From: Pseudaeromonas sp041441555
Lineage (GTDB): Bacteria; Pseudomonadota; Gammaproteobacteria; Enterobacterales; Aeromonadaceae
NCBI GenBank assembly: GCA_041441555.1
Contig: JASDSW010000082.1
Span: forward strand, 70,494 to 134,493
DNA: 64,000 nucleotides
Direction: 5' to 3'
Numbering within the stretch: the first letter of the stretch is position 1; each line of letters opens with the position of its first letter. The position numbers and the translations under genes were made by a program. The notes under the pieces were generated by a model, which worked only from the letters and a program-made list of their open reading frames with translations, searched no databases and was not told the DNA's origin. Of the stretch, positions 29,107 to 36,765 are shown piece after piece.

Positions 29107-29803
29107 GCGATCACCTGCGAATTCTCAATCTTTATCTAGCTGAGGATTTTTTCACATTCCCCGCCCATCAGCAAACCGCTCAGCGGCACTAACATCTGGA
29201 TAACTTAACCATATACTCAGACTTATAAACACTTTCGACCATTCACGCCGCGGGATTGCTCACGATTTCTGTGGATATCAGGCTGCATAACTCTGTATAG
29301 CCGGGCGAATGATCGAGTGTCCATTCAAGAGTCAGAGGATAGCATCAGTCTGGTTTAATTAATATTTATTAATTAATCATATGGTTACATAGGAAATGTG
29401 CGATCGCGGATCGTTCAGGATCCAGGGATTGATCCCCAGGATCCTTGTGAAAAAACCATGCCGGTGATTTTTTGGCCACTCGGCATTTATCCACAAAAAC
29501 CGACCAAGATCTCATCATTTATCTGCTGACATTATGTCTTGACTCACAACAAAGGCGGTAATACCACCCTTTTTAACCTGAGTAAGAAAGTTATTCAGTT
29601 TTTTTGTGGATAAGTTTGTGCACTCTGCCGTTGATTCAGCGGGATAACCCTCCGTCATGAGGATAACCAGGTGGACAAACTAAAAAAACCAGTAAAAAAT
29701 CATATTAATCATATACATATGTCGATGATGTTCTATTATTGCTTATTCACCAGGATCCAGGTGTAATCGAACAAATTTCAGACGGTTGAGGAGTCTTATA
29801 CCC
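29107..29803. promoter_or_regulatory. Non-coding DnaA-box and GATC-rich region beside mutH, probable DARS2-like locus
   Basis: This AT-rich spacer has no credible gene. It holds two perfect DnaA boxes: TTATCCACA at 29487-29495 (plus) and 29605-29613 (minus, facing a degenerate TTATTCAGT at 29591-29599). One-mismatch boxes lie at 29195-29203, 29270-29278 and 29658-29666. Five GATC sites fall within 29402-29443, with more at 29311, 29508 and 29754. An IHF-like site matching 12 of 13 consensus positions lies at 29375-29387, next to an AT tract (29354-29376). E. coli DARS2, which turns DnaA-ADP back to DnaA-ATP, lies in the spacer next to mutH, so the same role is inferred. Promoters for rppH and mutH must also be here. 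Confidence 0.6.
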
Positions 29804-30490
29804 GTGTTGCCTTCGAAAGCGCGGCCACTGAGTGAAACGGAATTGTTAACACGCGCGCAGGCTCTGGCTGGGGAAACCCTGGCCGCCCTCGCGCTGCAGG
29901 CTCAGGTCGCGATACCGCAGGATCTGCGTCATGCCAAGGGATGGGTGGGGCAGCTGCTGGAGTGGCACCTCGGCGCGACGGCCGGCAGTAAACCAGAGCA
30001 GGATTTTCAGGAGCTGGGGATCGAACTGAAGACCCTGCCGATAGATCCAAACGGCAAGCCGCTGGAGAGTACATTCGTCTGCGTCACCCCTCTCGTCGGG
30101 ATCACCGGGCTGCGCTGGGAAGAGTGCAACGCGCGCAATAAATTATCCCGCGTGTTGTGGGTTCCGGTCGAAGGCAGCCGCAGCATCCCGCTGGCCGAAC
30201 GCCGGATCGCGACCCCATTCATCTGGAGTCCCGACGCCGAGCAGGAAAGAGAATTGCGACAAGACTGGGAAGAGTTGATGGAGCTGGTTGCCCTTGGGCA
30301 GATTGAATCGATTACGGCTCACCACGGGCAGGTGCTGCAGTTGCGTCCCAAAGCGGCGAATGGTCGAGCCTTGACCTGCGCCATCGGCCGACAGGGGCAG
30401 CTGATCCAGACCCGCCCGCGCGGCTTTTATCTGCGCGCGACCTTTACGCAGCAGTTGCTCCACCAGGCATTCGACCCGCGCGGATCTTGA
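29804..30490 (+). CDS. mutH: DNA mismatch repair endonuclease MutH
   Basis: MutH cuts the unmethylated strand at hemimethylated GATC in MutSL-directed repair, so its presence implies Dam methylation in this organism. The start is GTG at 29804-29806, with aggag ten bases upstream and homology beginning there. The product of 228 residues (E. coli 229) has the catalytic Asp and Glu-x-Lys in SKPEQDFQELGIELKTLP. The segments WVPVEGSRSIPLAERR and LRPKAANGRAL are also conserved. It lies downstream of the DnaA-box region and 132 bp before the CBM48-like gene. Confidence 0.96.
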   Translation: MLPSKARPLSETELLTRAQALAGETLAALALQAQVAIPQDLRHAKGWVGQLLEWHLGATAGSKPEQDFQELGIELKTLPIDPNGKPLESTFVCVTPLVGITGLRWEECNARNKLSRVLWVPVEGSRSIPLAERRIATPFIWSPDAEQERELRQDWEELMELVALGQIESITAHHGQVLQLRPKAANGRALTCAIGRQGQLIQTRPRGFYLRATFTQQLLHQAFDPRGS

Positions 30491-30622
30491 CCGGGTCGGC
30501 TATTTTTCGCCCGTTTCCGTGGTCGGACTAGGCACATTGGTGATTTTATGTTTTATGATACTCATGGGAGGCCAAGAAGTCCTACCGGCCAGATACTGGA
30601 TCCAACCGTTCGAGGAGATCAC

Positions 30623-30946
30623 ATGCCAGTCACGAAAAAATTTCTCAAGACCAAGCCCGAAGTGCAGGTGACCTTTGAGGTAACCAAGGAGGCCGCCAAT
30701 CAAGCAGAGCAAGTTTATCTACTCGGCGAATTTGCTGGCTGGGAACCTGTTGAGTTGAAAAAGATGAAAAACGGGATTTTCAAGACCACGTTGAACCTGC
30801 CGACCAATGAGAAGGAGAGCTACCAGTACCGTTTCCGGCTGGTCCATCCGGATGGCTCTGAATCATTCGATAACGATTGGGAAGCAGAATCTTATTGTAG
30901 CAACCCTTTCGGTGGCGAGAACTCCATCGTCTCGGTCGTTCAATAA
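30623..30946 (+). CDS. Stand-alone isoamylase N-terminal (CBM48/early-set) domain protein
   Basis: The ATG at 30623 has gaggag six bases upstream and gives a 107-residue protein beginning MPVTKKFLKTKPEVQVTFEV. The pattern VYLLGEFAGWEP, then W/K-rich strands, and YQYRFRLVHPDGSESFDNDWEAE is that of the beta-sandwich found at the N-terminus of isoamylases and in AMPK-beta glycogen-binding domains. No catalytic domain is attached and no signal peptide is seen, so it may bind glycogen in the cytoplasm. It is convergent with rplS across a bidirectional terminator. Confidence 0.75.
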   Translation: MPVTKKFLKTKPEVQVTFEVTKEAANQAEQVYLLGEFAGWEPVELKKMKNGIFKTTLNLPTNEKESYQYRFRLVHPDGSESFDNDWEAESYCSNPFGGENSIVSVVQ

Positions 30947-30971
30947 CGGTCATTCGCCCGCGGATACGCAC

Positions 30972-31002
30972 AAAAAAGGCCCGCCATTGGCGAGCCTTTT
31001 TC
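30972..31002. terminator. Bidirectional terminator between the CBM48 gene and rplS
   Basis: A stem of aaaaggc and cgcc pairing with ggcg and gcctttt, with one internal mismatch, is flanked by A-runs on the left and T-runs on the right. It can end the plus-strand gene at 30946 and the minus-strand rpsP-rimM-trmD-rplS operon at 31022. Confidence 0.82.
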
Positions 31003-31021
31003 TTTACAGCAACTAATTGAA

Positions 31022-31369
31022 TTAGTTGAGCTTCTCGCGGATACGTGCCTTCTTACCTGTCAGGTTGCGCAGGTAGTACAGCTTGGCACGACGAACGTCA
31101 CCACGACGCTTCAGCTCAACGCTGGCGATCAGCGGGCTGTGAGTCTGGAATACACGCTCAACACCTTCACCGTTGGAGATCTTGCGCACGGTGAATGCAG
31201 AGTGCAGGCCGCGGTTACGCTTGGCGATGACAACACCTTCGAACGCCTGCAGACGCTCCTTGTCACCTTCCTTAACGCGGACGTTGACGCGAACGGTATC
31301 ACCTGGGGCAAACGCCGGGATATCGGTACGCAGTTGTTCTTGCTCGAGTTGCTGGATAATCTTGCTCAT
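31022..31369 (-). CDS. rplS: 50S ribosomal protein L19
   Basis: L19 lies at the 30S-50S interface. The 115-residue product (E. coli 115) begins MSKIIQQLEQEQLRTDIPAF and carries RVFQTHSPLIASVELKRRGDVRRAKLYYLR, split here only by normal coding. It is the last gene of the rpsP-rimM-trmD-rplS operon and is followed by a bidirectional terminator. Confidence 0.98.
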   Translation of the reverse strand: MSKIIQQLEQEQLRTDIPAFAPGDTVRVNVRVKEGDKERLQAFEGVVIAKRNRGLHSAFTVRKISNGEGVERVFQTHSPLIASVELKRRGDVRRAKLYYLRNLTGKKARIREKLN

Positions 31370-31401
31370 TGTCTCTTCCTACCTAGGATAAACTGAAAAC
31401 T

Positions 31402-32151
31402 CTACTGCTGTTCGTCACGTTGTTGCCGAACAAACTGGGCAAGAAGTCTCTCTTGCTCGTCAGTCAGAGCTAGGTTATTCAATAGTTCCGGTCTTCGTAA
31501 CCAGGTCCGACCCAAGGCCTGTTGAAGGCGCCATGTGCGAACACTCTCGTGGTTACCGCTCAGTAACACCTCGGGAACGGCCAATCCATCCATCACCTCG
31601 GGTCGCGTGTAGTGCGGATGATCCAGCAGTCCTTCGGTAAAGGAGTCCTGCTCGGCACTCGCCATATCTCCCAACACACCCGGCACCAAACGAGATACCG
31701 CATCAATCAGGATCATGGCCGGCAATTCACCACCACTTAACACATAATCGCCCACAGACCACTCTTCATCGATATCAGTCTGTATGACGCGCTCATCGAT
31801 ACCTTCGTATCGTCCCGCCACCAGAATCAGCTTCTGATGTTGGGCGAGCTCGGCAACACCCGCTTGGGTGAGCTTTCGACCTTGCGGTGAGAGGTAGATG
31901 ACTCTGACTCCCTCACCTGCTGCATTCCGTGCTGCCTGAATCGCATCACGCAACGGCTGAACCATCATCAACATTCCGGGCCCACCACCATAGGGTCGAT
32001 CATCGACCGTGTGGTGCTTATCGTGGGTGAAATCCCGAGGATTCCAGCAATTGATCTGCAGCAAGCCTTGCCTTGAGGCCCGGCCCGTCACACCGTAGTC
32101 AGTTATGGCTCGGAACATCTCAGGGAAGAGGCTAATCACCCCAATCCACAT
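31402..32151 (-). CDS. trmD: tRNA (guanine-N1-)-methyltransferase
   Basis: TrmD makes m1G37 in tRNAs, preventing frameshifts, and binds AdoMet in a trefoil knot. The start is ATG 32149-32151, with ggagg six bases upstream, giving MWIGVISLFPEMFRAITDYG. The frame can be read seven codons further up, but without homology. The 249-residue product (E. coli 255) holds VDDRPYGGGPGMLM and the knot segment GRYEGIDERV ... IGDYVLSGGE-type sequence (here SVGDYVLSGGELPA). It lies between rimM and rplS. Confidence 0.97.
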   Translation of the reverse strand: MWIGVISLFPEMFRAITDYGVTGRASRQGLLQINCWNPRDFTHDKHHTVDDRPYGGGPGMLMMVQPLRDAIQAARNAAGEGVRVIYLSPQGRKLTQAGVAELAQHQKLILVAGRYEGIDERVIQTDIDEEWSVGDYVLSGGELPAMILIDAVSRLVPGVLGDMASAEQDSFTEGLLDHPHYTRPEVMDGLAVPEVLLSGNHESVRTWRLQQALGRTWLRRPELLNNLALTDEQERLLAQFVRQQRDEQQ

Positions 32152-32184
32152 AGGAACCTCCGATTGTGCCAACGACGGGGACGA

Positions 32185-32706
32185 TTAAAAATCCGGATCC
32201 CAATCGACTTCTATGGAACTCGTGGCCAGATCGATCTTTTTGATGACCTGCCCTTCGAGGAACGGGATCAACCGCTCTTTCATCCCATAGGCATCATTCA
32301 ATTTGGCTTTGACTACCAACACATCGTTGGAGCCGGTCTCCATCAGTTCAGTCACTTCGCCCATCTGATAGCCTTTCAGGTTGACTACCTGGCAACCAAT
32401 CAGGTCGCTCCAGTAATATTCCCCTTCAGACAACTCAGGAAATGCGTGTGGCTGTACGGCGATGTCGACACCCGCCAAGGCTTGGGCGTCTTCACGCTGG
32501 TCGATACCTTCCAGCTTGCAAACTAACCCGTTGTTGTGACGTTTCCATCCAGAAATCTGGATCTCGCGCCACGCCCCATTCTGCTTGATGAGCCAGGGGG
32601 TATATTCGAATATGCTTTCAGCATCGTCGGTGAAGGAGTGTACCTTCAGCCAGCCCTTGATGCCGTAAACGGCGCCCAGGCGACCAATAACTACAGGCTT
32701 ATCCAC
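32185..32706 (-). CDS. rimM: 16S rRNA processing protein RimM
   Basis: RimM assists 30S head assembly and binds S19, whose gene is also in this window. The 173-residue product starts MDKPVVIGRLGAVYGIKGWL. It has the N-terminal RimM barrel and a C-terminal PRC-type barrel (about residues 95-170), with YYWSDLIGCQVVN at the junction. The gene is second in the rpsP operon, 26 bp after rpsP and 33 bp before the trmD start. Confidence 0.96.
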   Translation of the reverse strand: MDKPVVIGRLGAVYGIKGWLKVHSFTDDAESIFEYTPWLIKQNGAWREIQISGWKRHNNGLVCKLEGIDQREDAQALAGVDIAVQPHAFPELSEGEYYWSDLIGCQVVNLKGYQMGEVTELMETGSNDVLVVKAKLNDAYGMKERLIPFLEGQVIKKIDLATSSIEVDWDPDF

Positions 32707-32732
32707 CTTGGCTCCCTACCGGAATTCGAACA

Positions 32733-32981
32733 TTAAGCCGCTTTGGCAGCGTCTTTGATCAGCTTGGCGACGCGATCAGATACGCTAGCGCCTTGACCGA
32801 TCCAGTGTTGGATGCGATCCAGGTCCAGAACCATCTTATCGGCTTGACCAGAAGCGATCGGGTTGTAGAAGCCAACACGCTCGATGAAACGACCATCACG
32901 AGCGAAACGGCCATCAGCCACAACTACTTGGTAAAACGGACGCTTCTTAGCGCCACCACGTTGCAAACGAATGGTTACCAT
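32733..32981 (-). CDS. rpsP: 30S ribosomal protein S16
   Basis: S16 is needed for early 30S assembly. The 82-residue product has the E. coli length, starts MVTIRLQRGGAKKRPFYQVV and keeps the FNPIA-like segment as FYNPIASG. It is the first gene of the rpsP-rimM-trmD-rplS operon. A candidate promoter (33053-33080) and a leader hairpin (33010-33030) lie upstream. Confidence 0.98.
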   Translation of the reverse strand: MVTIRLQRGGAKKRPFYQVVVADGRFARDGRFIERVGFYNPIASGQADKMVLDLDRIQHWIGQGASVSDRVAKLIKDAAKAA

Positions 32982-33009
32982 ATCGTCCTCATTAACTTTG
33001 AATGAACAA

Positions 33010-33030
33010 GGCTCGTGGAAAACACGAACC
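33010..33030 (-). promoter_or_regulatory. Leader hairpin upstream of rpsP
   Basis: An 8-bp stem with one mismatch (ggttcgtg / cacgagcc on the minus strand, loop ttttc) ends about 28 bases before the rpsP start. It would lie in the 5' leader of the operon. It may affect translation or mRNA stability, and it is not followed by a clear terminator T-run. Confidence 0.4.
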
Positions 33031-33052
33031 CCAGCTTAAAATAAGCCGCGTA

Positions 33053-33080
33053 ATTTTACTTACATCCGCGGCAAATGCAA
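33053..33080 (-). promoter_or_regulatory. Candidate promoter of the rpsP operon
   Basis: On the minus strand TTGCAT (33075-33080) and TAAAAT (33053-33058) are 16 bases apart, giving a leader of about 65 nt before rpsP. Confidence 0.5.
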
Positions 33081-33087
33081 CCAAACC

Positions 33088-33113
33088 CGCCGCTTTTTCG
33101 GGCTTAAGCGGCG
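33088..33113 (-). terminator. Hairpin after ffh
   Basis: An 8-bp inverted repeat (cgccgctt / aagcggcg) with a ten-base loop lies about 37 bases beyond the ffh stop. No strong T-run follows, so terminator function is uncertain. The hairpin also overlaps the upstream edge of the rpsP promoter region. Confidence 0.4.
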
Positions 33114-33149
33114 AGTTGGGCGACTTGGTGCAATAGGCTCCGCGACGGG

Positions 33150-34523
33150 TTAGAAAGGGCCGCGGCCAAAACCACCGGGCGGCAGCATCCCCTTCATGCC
33201 GCTCATCAGCTTCCGCATGCCCCCCTTGCCGGATATCTTCTTCATCATGCGTTGCATCTGATCAAACTGCTTGAGCAGACGATTCACATCCTGAATTTGC
33301 ATGCCTGAACCAGCGGCGATGCGCCGTTTGCGCGATCCCTTGATGATCTCGGGGTTGCGTCGCTCGGCCGGCGTCATGGAGCTGATGATGGCCTCCATGC
33401 GATGGGTCAGCTTGTCGTCGAGCTTGCCTTTGACATCCTCCGGCAAGCCGGAGACCCCAGGCAGTTTGTCGAGCATGCCCATCATGCCCCCCATGTTGCG
33501 CATCTGCGCCAGCTGTTCGCGGAAGTCTTCCAGGTCAAAGCCCTTGCCTTTTTGCATCTTCTGGGCAAGTTTGGCGGCCTTTTCCTTGTCGACATTGCGC
33601 TCCATCTCCTCGATCAGCGACAGCACATCGCCCATGCCGAGGATGCGGGAGGCGATCCGATCTGGATAGAAGGGCTCCAGCGCATCGGTCTTCTCGCCGA
33701 TACCGATAAACTTGATGGGTTTGCCGGTGATCTGCCGCACGGAGAGTGCAGCCCCACCCCGCGCATCGCCGTCGGCCTTGGTGAGGATGACGCCAGTCAA
33801 TGGCAGTGCCTCGCTGAATGCCTTGGCCGTGTTGGCCGCATCCTGACCCGTCATCGCATCGACCACGAACAGGGTTTCGATGGGCTTGATGCTCTGATGC
33901 AGCTCCTTGATCTCGGCCATCATCTCGCTGTCGACATGCAGGCGACCGGCGGTATCGACGATCAGTACGTCGAAGAACTGCTTGCGCGCATGGTTGATGG
34001 CCGCCTCGGCGATGGCCAAAGGTTTCTGAGTCGTGTCGCTGGGGAAAAACTCGACGGCGATATCCTGCGCCAAGGTTTCCAACTGCTTGATGGCTGCCGG
34101 ACGATAGACGTCGGCACTGACCACCAGCACCTTCTTCTTCATCCGCTCCTTGAGAAACTTCGCCAGCTTGGCGACCGAGGTGGTCTTCCCCGCCCCCTGC
34201 AGACCGGCCATTAGAAGAACCGCCGGCGGTTGCGTGGCCAAATCCAAGGATTCATTGGCCTCGCCCATGACGCTGACCAATTCACCCTGCACTATCTTGA
34301 TGAACGCCTGCCCGGGACTCAGACTCTTGCTGACCTCCTGACCAACGGCTCGCTCCTTGACCCGATTCACAAACTCTTTCACCACGGGTAGGGCGACATC
34401 GGCCTCCAGCAGCGCCATCCGGACTTCACGCAGCGTCTCTTTGATGTTCTCTTCGGTCAGGCGACCCCGACCACTGATAGTGCGCAGCGATTTCGACAGC
34501 CGCTCGGTAAGATTTTCAAACAT
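33150..34523 (-). CDS. ffh: Signal recognition particle protein Ffh
   Basis: Ffh with 4.5S RNA targets nascent membrane proteins to FtsY. The 457-residue product (E. coli 453) starts MFENLTERLSKSLRTISGRG at ATG 34521-34523; a frame four codons longer adds nothing homologous. It has the N domain, then the GTPase with GLQGAGKTTSVAKL (about 103-116), DTAGRLHVD and TKADGDARGG. The methionine-rich M domain follows from about residue 300, with MRNMGGMMGMLDK and a glycine-rich end. It is divergent from ypjD. Confidence 0.98.
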   Translation of the reverse strand: MFENLTERLSKSLRTISGRGRLTEENIKETLREVRMALLEADVALPVVKEFVNRVKERAVGQEVSKSLSPGQAFIKIVQGELVSVMGEANESLDLATQPPAVLLMAGLQGAGKTTSVAKLAKFLKERMKKKVLVVSADVYRPAAIKQLETLAQDIAVEFFPSDTTQKPLAIAEAAINHARKQFFDVLIVDTAGRLHVDSEMMAEIKELHQSIKPIETLFVVDAMTGQDAANTAKAFSEALPLTGVILTKADGDARGGAALSVRQITGKPIKFIGIGEKTDALEPFYPDRIASRILGMGDVLSLIEEMERNVDKEKAAKLAQKMQKGKGFDLEDFREQLAQMRNMGGMMGMLDKLPGVSGLPEDVKGKLDDKLTHRMEAIISSMTPAERRNPEIIKGSRKRRIAAGSGMQIQDVNRLLKQFDQMQRMMKKISGKGGMRKLMSGMKGMLPPGGFGRGPF

Positions 34524-34640
34524 GGCCCATTCCAATAATTGGCGTAATTACGCCCGAGTATACCGCATCTTGCCCCAAGATCTTAAGCCTTGCTGGCAGC
34601 GGCTCGGCGACAGCGATATACTCTGCACTTAAGTCCATTA

Positions 34641-35456
34641 ATGACCGACAATTCAATTAATTACGCTATGGTCATCCCATCCTTGCTCTGCCTCGCCTTC
34701 TATCTGCTAGCCAGCCTGGCGGCCATCCATCGCCTGCTGGATAGCCAGGCCACCCGCTGGCCGCTGTTGAGCTGCGCCTGGATAGCCATGGCACTGCATG
34801 CTGGCGGTCTCGGTCCATCGCTGCTGGCTCAGGGGTTGGAGCAAAACATGAGCCTGCTGAATGTCGCCTCATTCGTAGCCCTGCTAATCAGTCTGGTGAT
34901 GAGCCTCATCGTCCGACGCTTCAATGGCTGGATCCTGTTACCGGTCACGTATGGCTTTGCCGCGCTGTTGCAGACCATCAATGCCCTGATGCCGAGCCAG
35001 TACTTGGTGCGCCTCGAACAGAGGCCGGAGTTGCTGGCCCATATCACCTTGGCGTTATTGGCTTTTTCCGTCCTGATGATCGCCACCCTGTTCACTCTGC
35101 TGCTGGCCTATCTGGACTACCACCTCAAGTCGCGCAAACGGCTCGCCCTCCCCCAACTGCCGCCCCTGCTGGCCGTCGAGCGGCGGATTTACCAGTTGAT
35201 CGCCCTCGGCGTTGGATTGCTGACTCTCTCGATCGCCTGCGGCGCTTTCTTCCTGGACGAGATGTTTGCCCCAGAACAGCGGGATAAGGCCATCCTGACC
35301 TTTCTCGCCTGGGGCGTCTATTGCACCCTGCTGTGGGGCCATCATCGACACGGATGGCGCGGCAAGACGCTGATCTTGATGAGCCTGTTCGGTAGTGGCC
35401 TGCTCTTTCTCGCCTATTTTGGCAGCCGCCTGCTCAAAGAGCTGTTACTGAATTAG
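34641..35456 (+). CDS. ypjD: Inner-membrane protein YpjD, cytochrome c assembly (CcmC/CcsA-like) family
   Basis: The 271-residue product has eight hydrophobic segments and the family tryptophan-rich region near the end, WGVYCTLLWGHHRHGWRGKT. It aligns with E. coli YpjD (recalled sequence), for instance QNMSLLNVASFVALLISLVM. A ccsA-like fold suggests haem handling, but the role of YpjD is not established. The start is uncertain: ATG 34641 is used here, while ATG 34668 would match the E. coli N-terminus better. Neither has a clear ribosome site. The ffh-ypjD-corB order is that of E. coli. Confidence 0.88.
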   Translation: MTDNSINYAMVIPSLLCLAFYLLASLAAIHRLLDSQATRWPLLSCAWIAMALHAGGLGPSLLAQGLEQNMSLLNVASFVALLISLVMSLIVRRFNGWILLPVTYGFAALLQTINALMPSQYLVRLEQRPELLAHITLALLAFSVLMIATLFTLLLAYLDYHLKSRKRLALPQLPPLLAVERRIYQLIALGVGLLTLSIACGAFFLDEMFAPEQRDKAILTFLAWGVYCTLLWGHHRHGWRGKTLILMSLFGSGLLFLAYFGSRLLKELLLN

Positions 35457-35508
35457 CCTGGGATTTGCACCTCGTCGCCCCAGATGCTGAGTTCTTGAGG
35501 ATATCTGC

Positions 35509-36765
35509 TTGGATACAATTTCAACCAAATCCCTGCTATTGACCCTGGTGTTGATGCTGCTGATTTCGGCCTTCTTCTCGGCCGCCGAGACGGGCATGAT
35601 GTCGCTCAATCGCTACAAGCTGCGCCATCTAGCGAAGAACAAGCACAAGTCGGCCATGCGCGTCGAAAAACTGCTGCAGCGACCGGACCGTCTGCTGGGC
35701 CTCATCCTGATTGGCAACAACCTGGTCAATATTCTGGCCTCCTCCATCGCCACCCTGCTGGCCATCCGCGCCTTCGGTGACTATGGCATCGCCGTCGCCA
35801 CCACCCTCATCACCTTCGCCATCCTGATCTTCTCGGAGGTGACTCCCAAGACGCTGGCAGCCCTCAATCCGGAGCGCGTCGCCTACCCCGCCGCCATCAT
35901 CTTGCGACTGTTGATGGTGCCCCTGTATCCCCTGGTTTGGCTCATCAACGTCCTGGCCAATGGCCTACTGGAGCTATGCGGCGTCAAGCTGCGCAAGAAG
36001 GACGAATCCCTCAGCAGTGAAGAGCTCAGAACCGTGCTCCATGAATCAAGCAGTCTGATCCCGGCGAACCACCAGGAGATGCTGATGGGCGTTCTGGAGC
36101 TCGAACATGTCTCCATCGAAGAGATCATGGTGCCCCGCGCCGATATCTATGCCATCAACATCAACGACGACTGGAAAACCATTCAGCGTCAACTGACCAA
36201 CACCCCGCATACCAAGGTGTTGCTCTACCGCGATGCGCTTGATGATGCCGTCGGATTTATCCATGTCCGCGATGCCCTGCGTCTGCTGACACGGGAGCAG
36301 TTCAACAAGGAGTCGCTGCTTCGCACCGTGCAAGAGCTCTACTTCATCCCCTCCGGTACGCCGCTGCTGACCCAACTGATCAAGTTTCGCCGCAACAAGG
36401 AGCGGATCGGTTTGGTCATCGATGAATATGGCGATATCCGCGGCTTGGCGACCCTCGACGATATTCTCGAAGAGATAGTCGGCGATTTCACCACCGGGCT
36501 GGCCCCCAGCGCCGAGGAGGAGATCCACGCCCAGGCCGATGGCAGCTATCTCATCGACGGCAGCGCCAACCTGCGGGAGATCAACAAGGAGATGGACTGG
36601 AACTTTTCCACCGAAGGACCCAGAACCCTGAACGGCTTGATCCTCGAATATCTCGAGGATCTTCCGCGTATCGGACAGACTCTGCAGATCGACGGTTATC
36701 AGATTGCGATCCATTCCGTCGAGAACAACATGGTCAAGCAGGCGAGGATCACCCCGCCCCTTTAG
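35509..36765 (+). CDS. corB: CNNM/CorC-family transporter CorB (YfjD)
   Basis: The 418-residue product starts with TTG (35509-35511, gagg upstream) as MDTISTKSLLLTLVLMLLIS, matching E. coli YfjD from its first residues. It has an N-terminal DUF21 membrane domain (about 1-185, with LIGNNLVNILAS and FSEVTPKTLAAL), a CBS pair (about 200-330, with IMVPRADIYAI) and a C-terminal CorC/HlyC domain (about 345-418). Family members act in magnesium or cobalt transport and resistance. The last four bases overlap the convergent motX gene. Confidence 0.9.
   Translation: MDTISTKSLLLTLVLMLLISAFFSAAETGMMSLNRYKLRHLAKNKHKSAMRVEKLLQRPDRLLGLILIGNNLVNILASSIATLLAIRAFGDYGIAVATTLITFAILIFSEVTPKTLAALNPERVAYPAAIILRLLMVPLYPLVWLINVLANGLLELCGVKLRKKDESLSSEELRTVLHESSSLIPANHQEMLMGVLELEHVSIEEIMVPRADIYAININDDWKTIQRQLTNTPHTKVLLYRDALDDAVGFIHVRDALRLLTREQFNKESLLRTVQELYFIPSGTPLLTQLIKFRRNKERIGLVIDEYGDIRGLATLDDILEEIVGDFTTGLAPSAEEEIHAQADGSYLIDGSANLREINKEMDWNFSTEGPRTLNGLILEYLEDLPRIGQTLQIDGYQIAIHSVENNMVKQARITPPL

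Noticed and set aside
29107..29803. Chromosomal replication origin (oriC)
   Set aside because: DnaA boxes, GATC cluster and an AT-rich tract resemble oriC, but gammaproteobacterial origins lie next to mnmG/mioC or dnaA, none of which is here, while E. coli has DARS2 beside mutH. Origin function is not excluded by sequence alone; genome GC skew would settle it.
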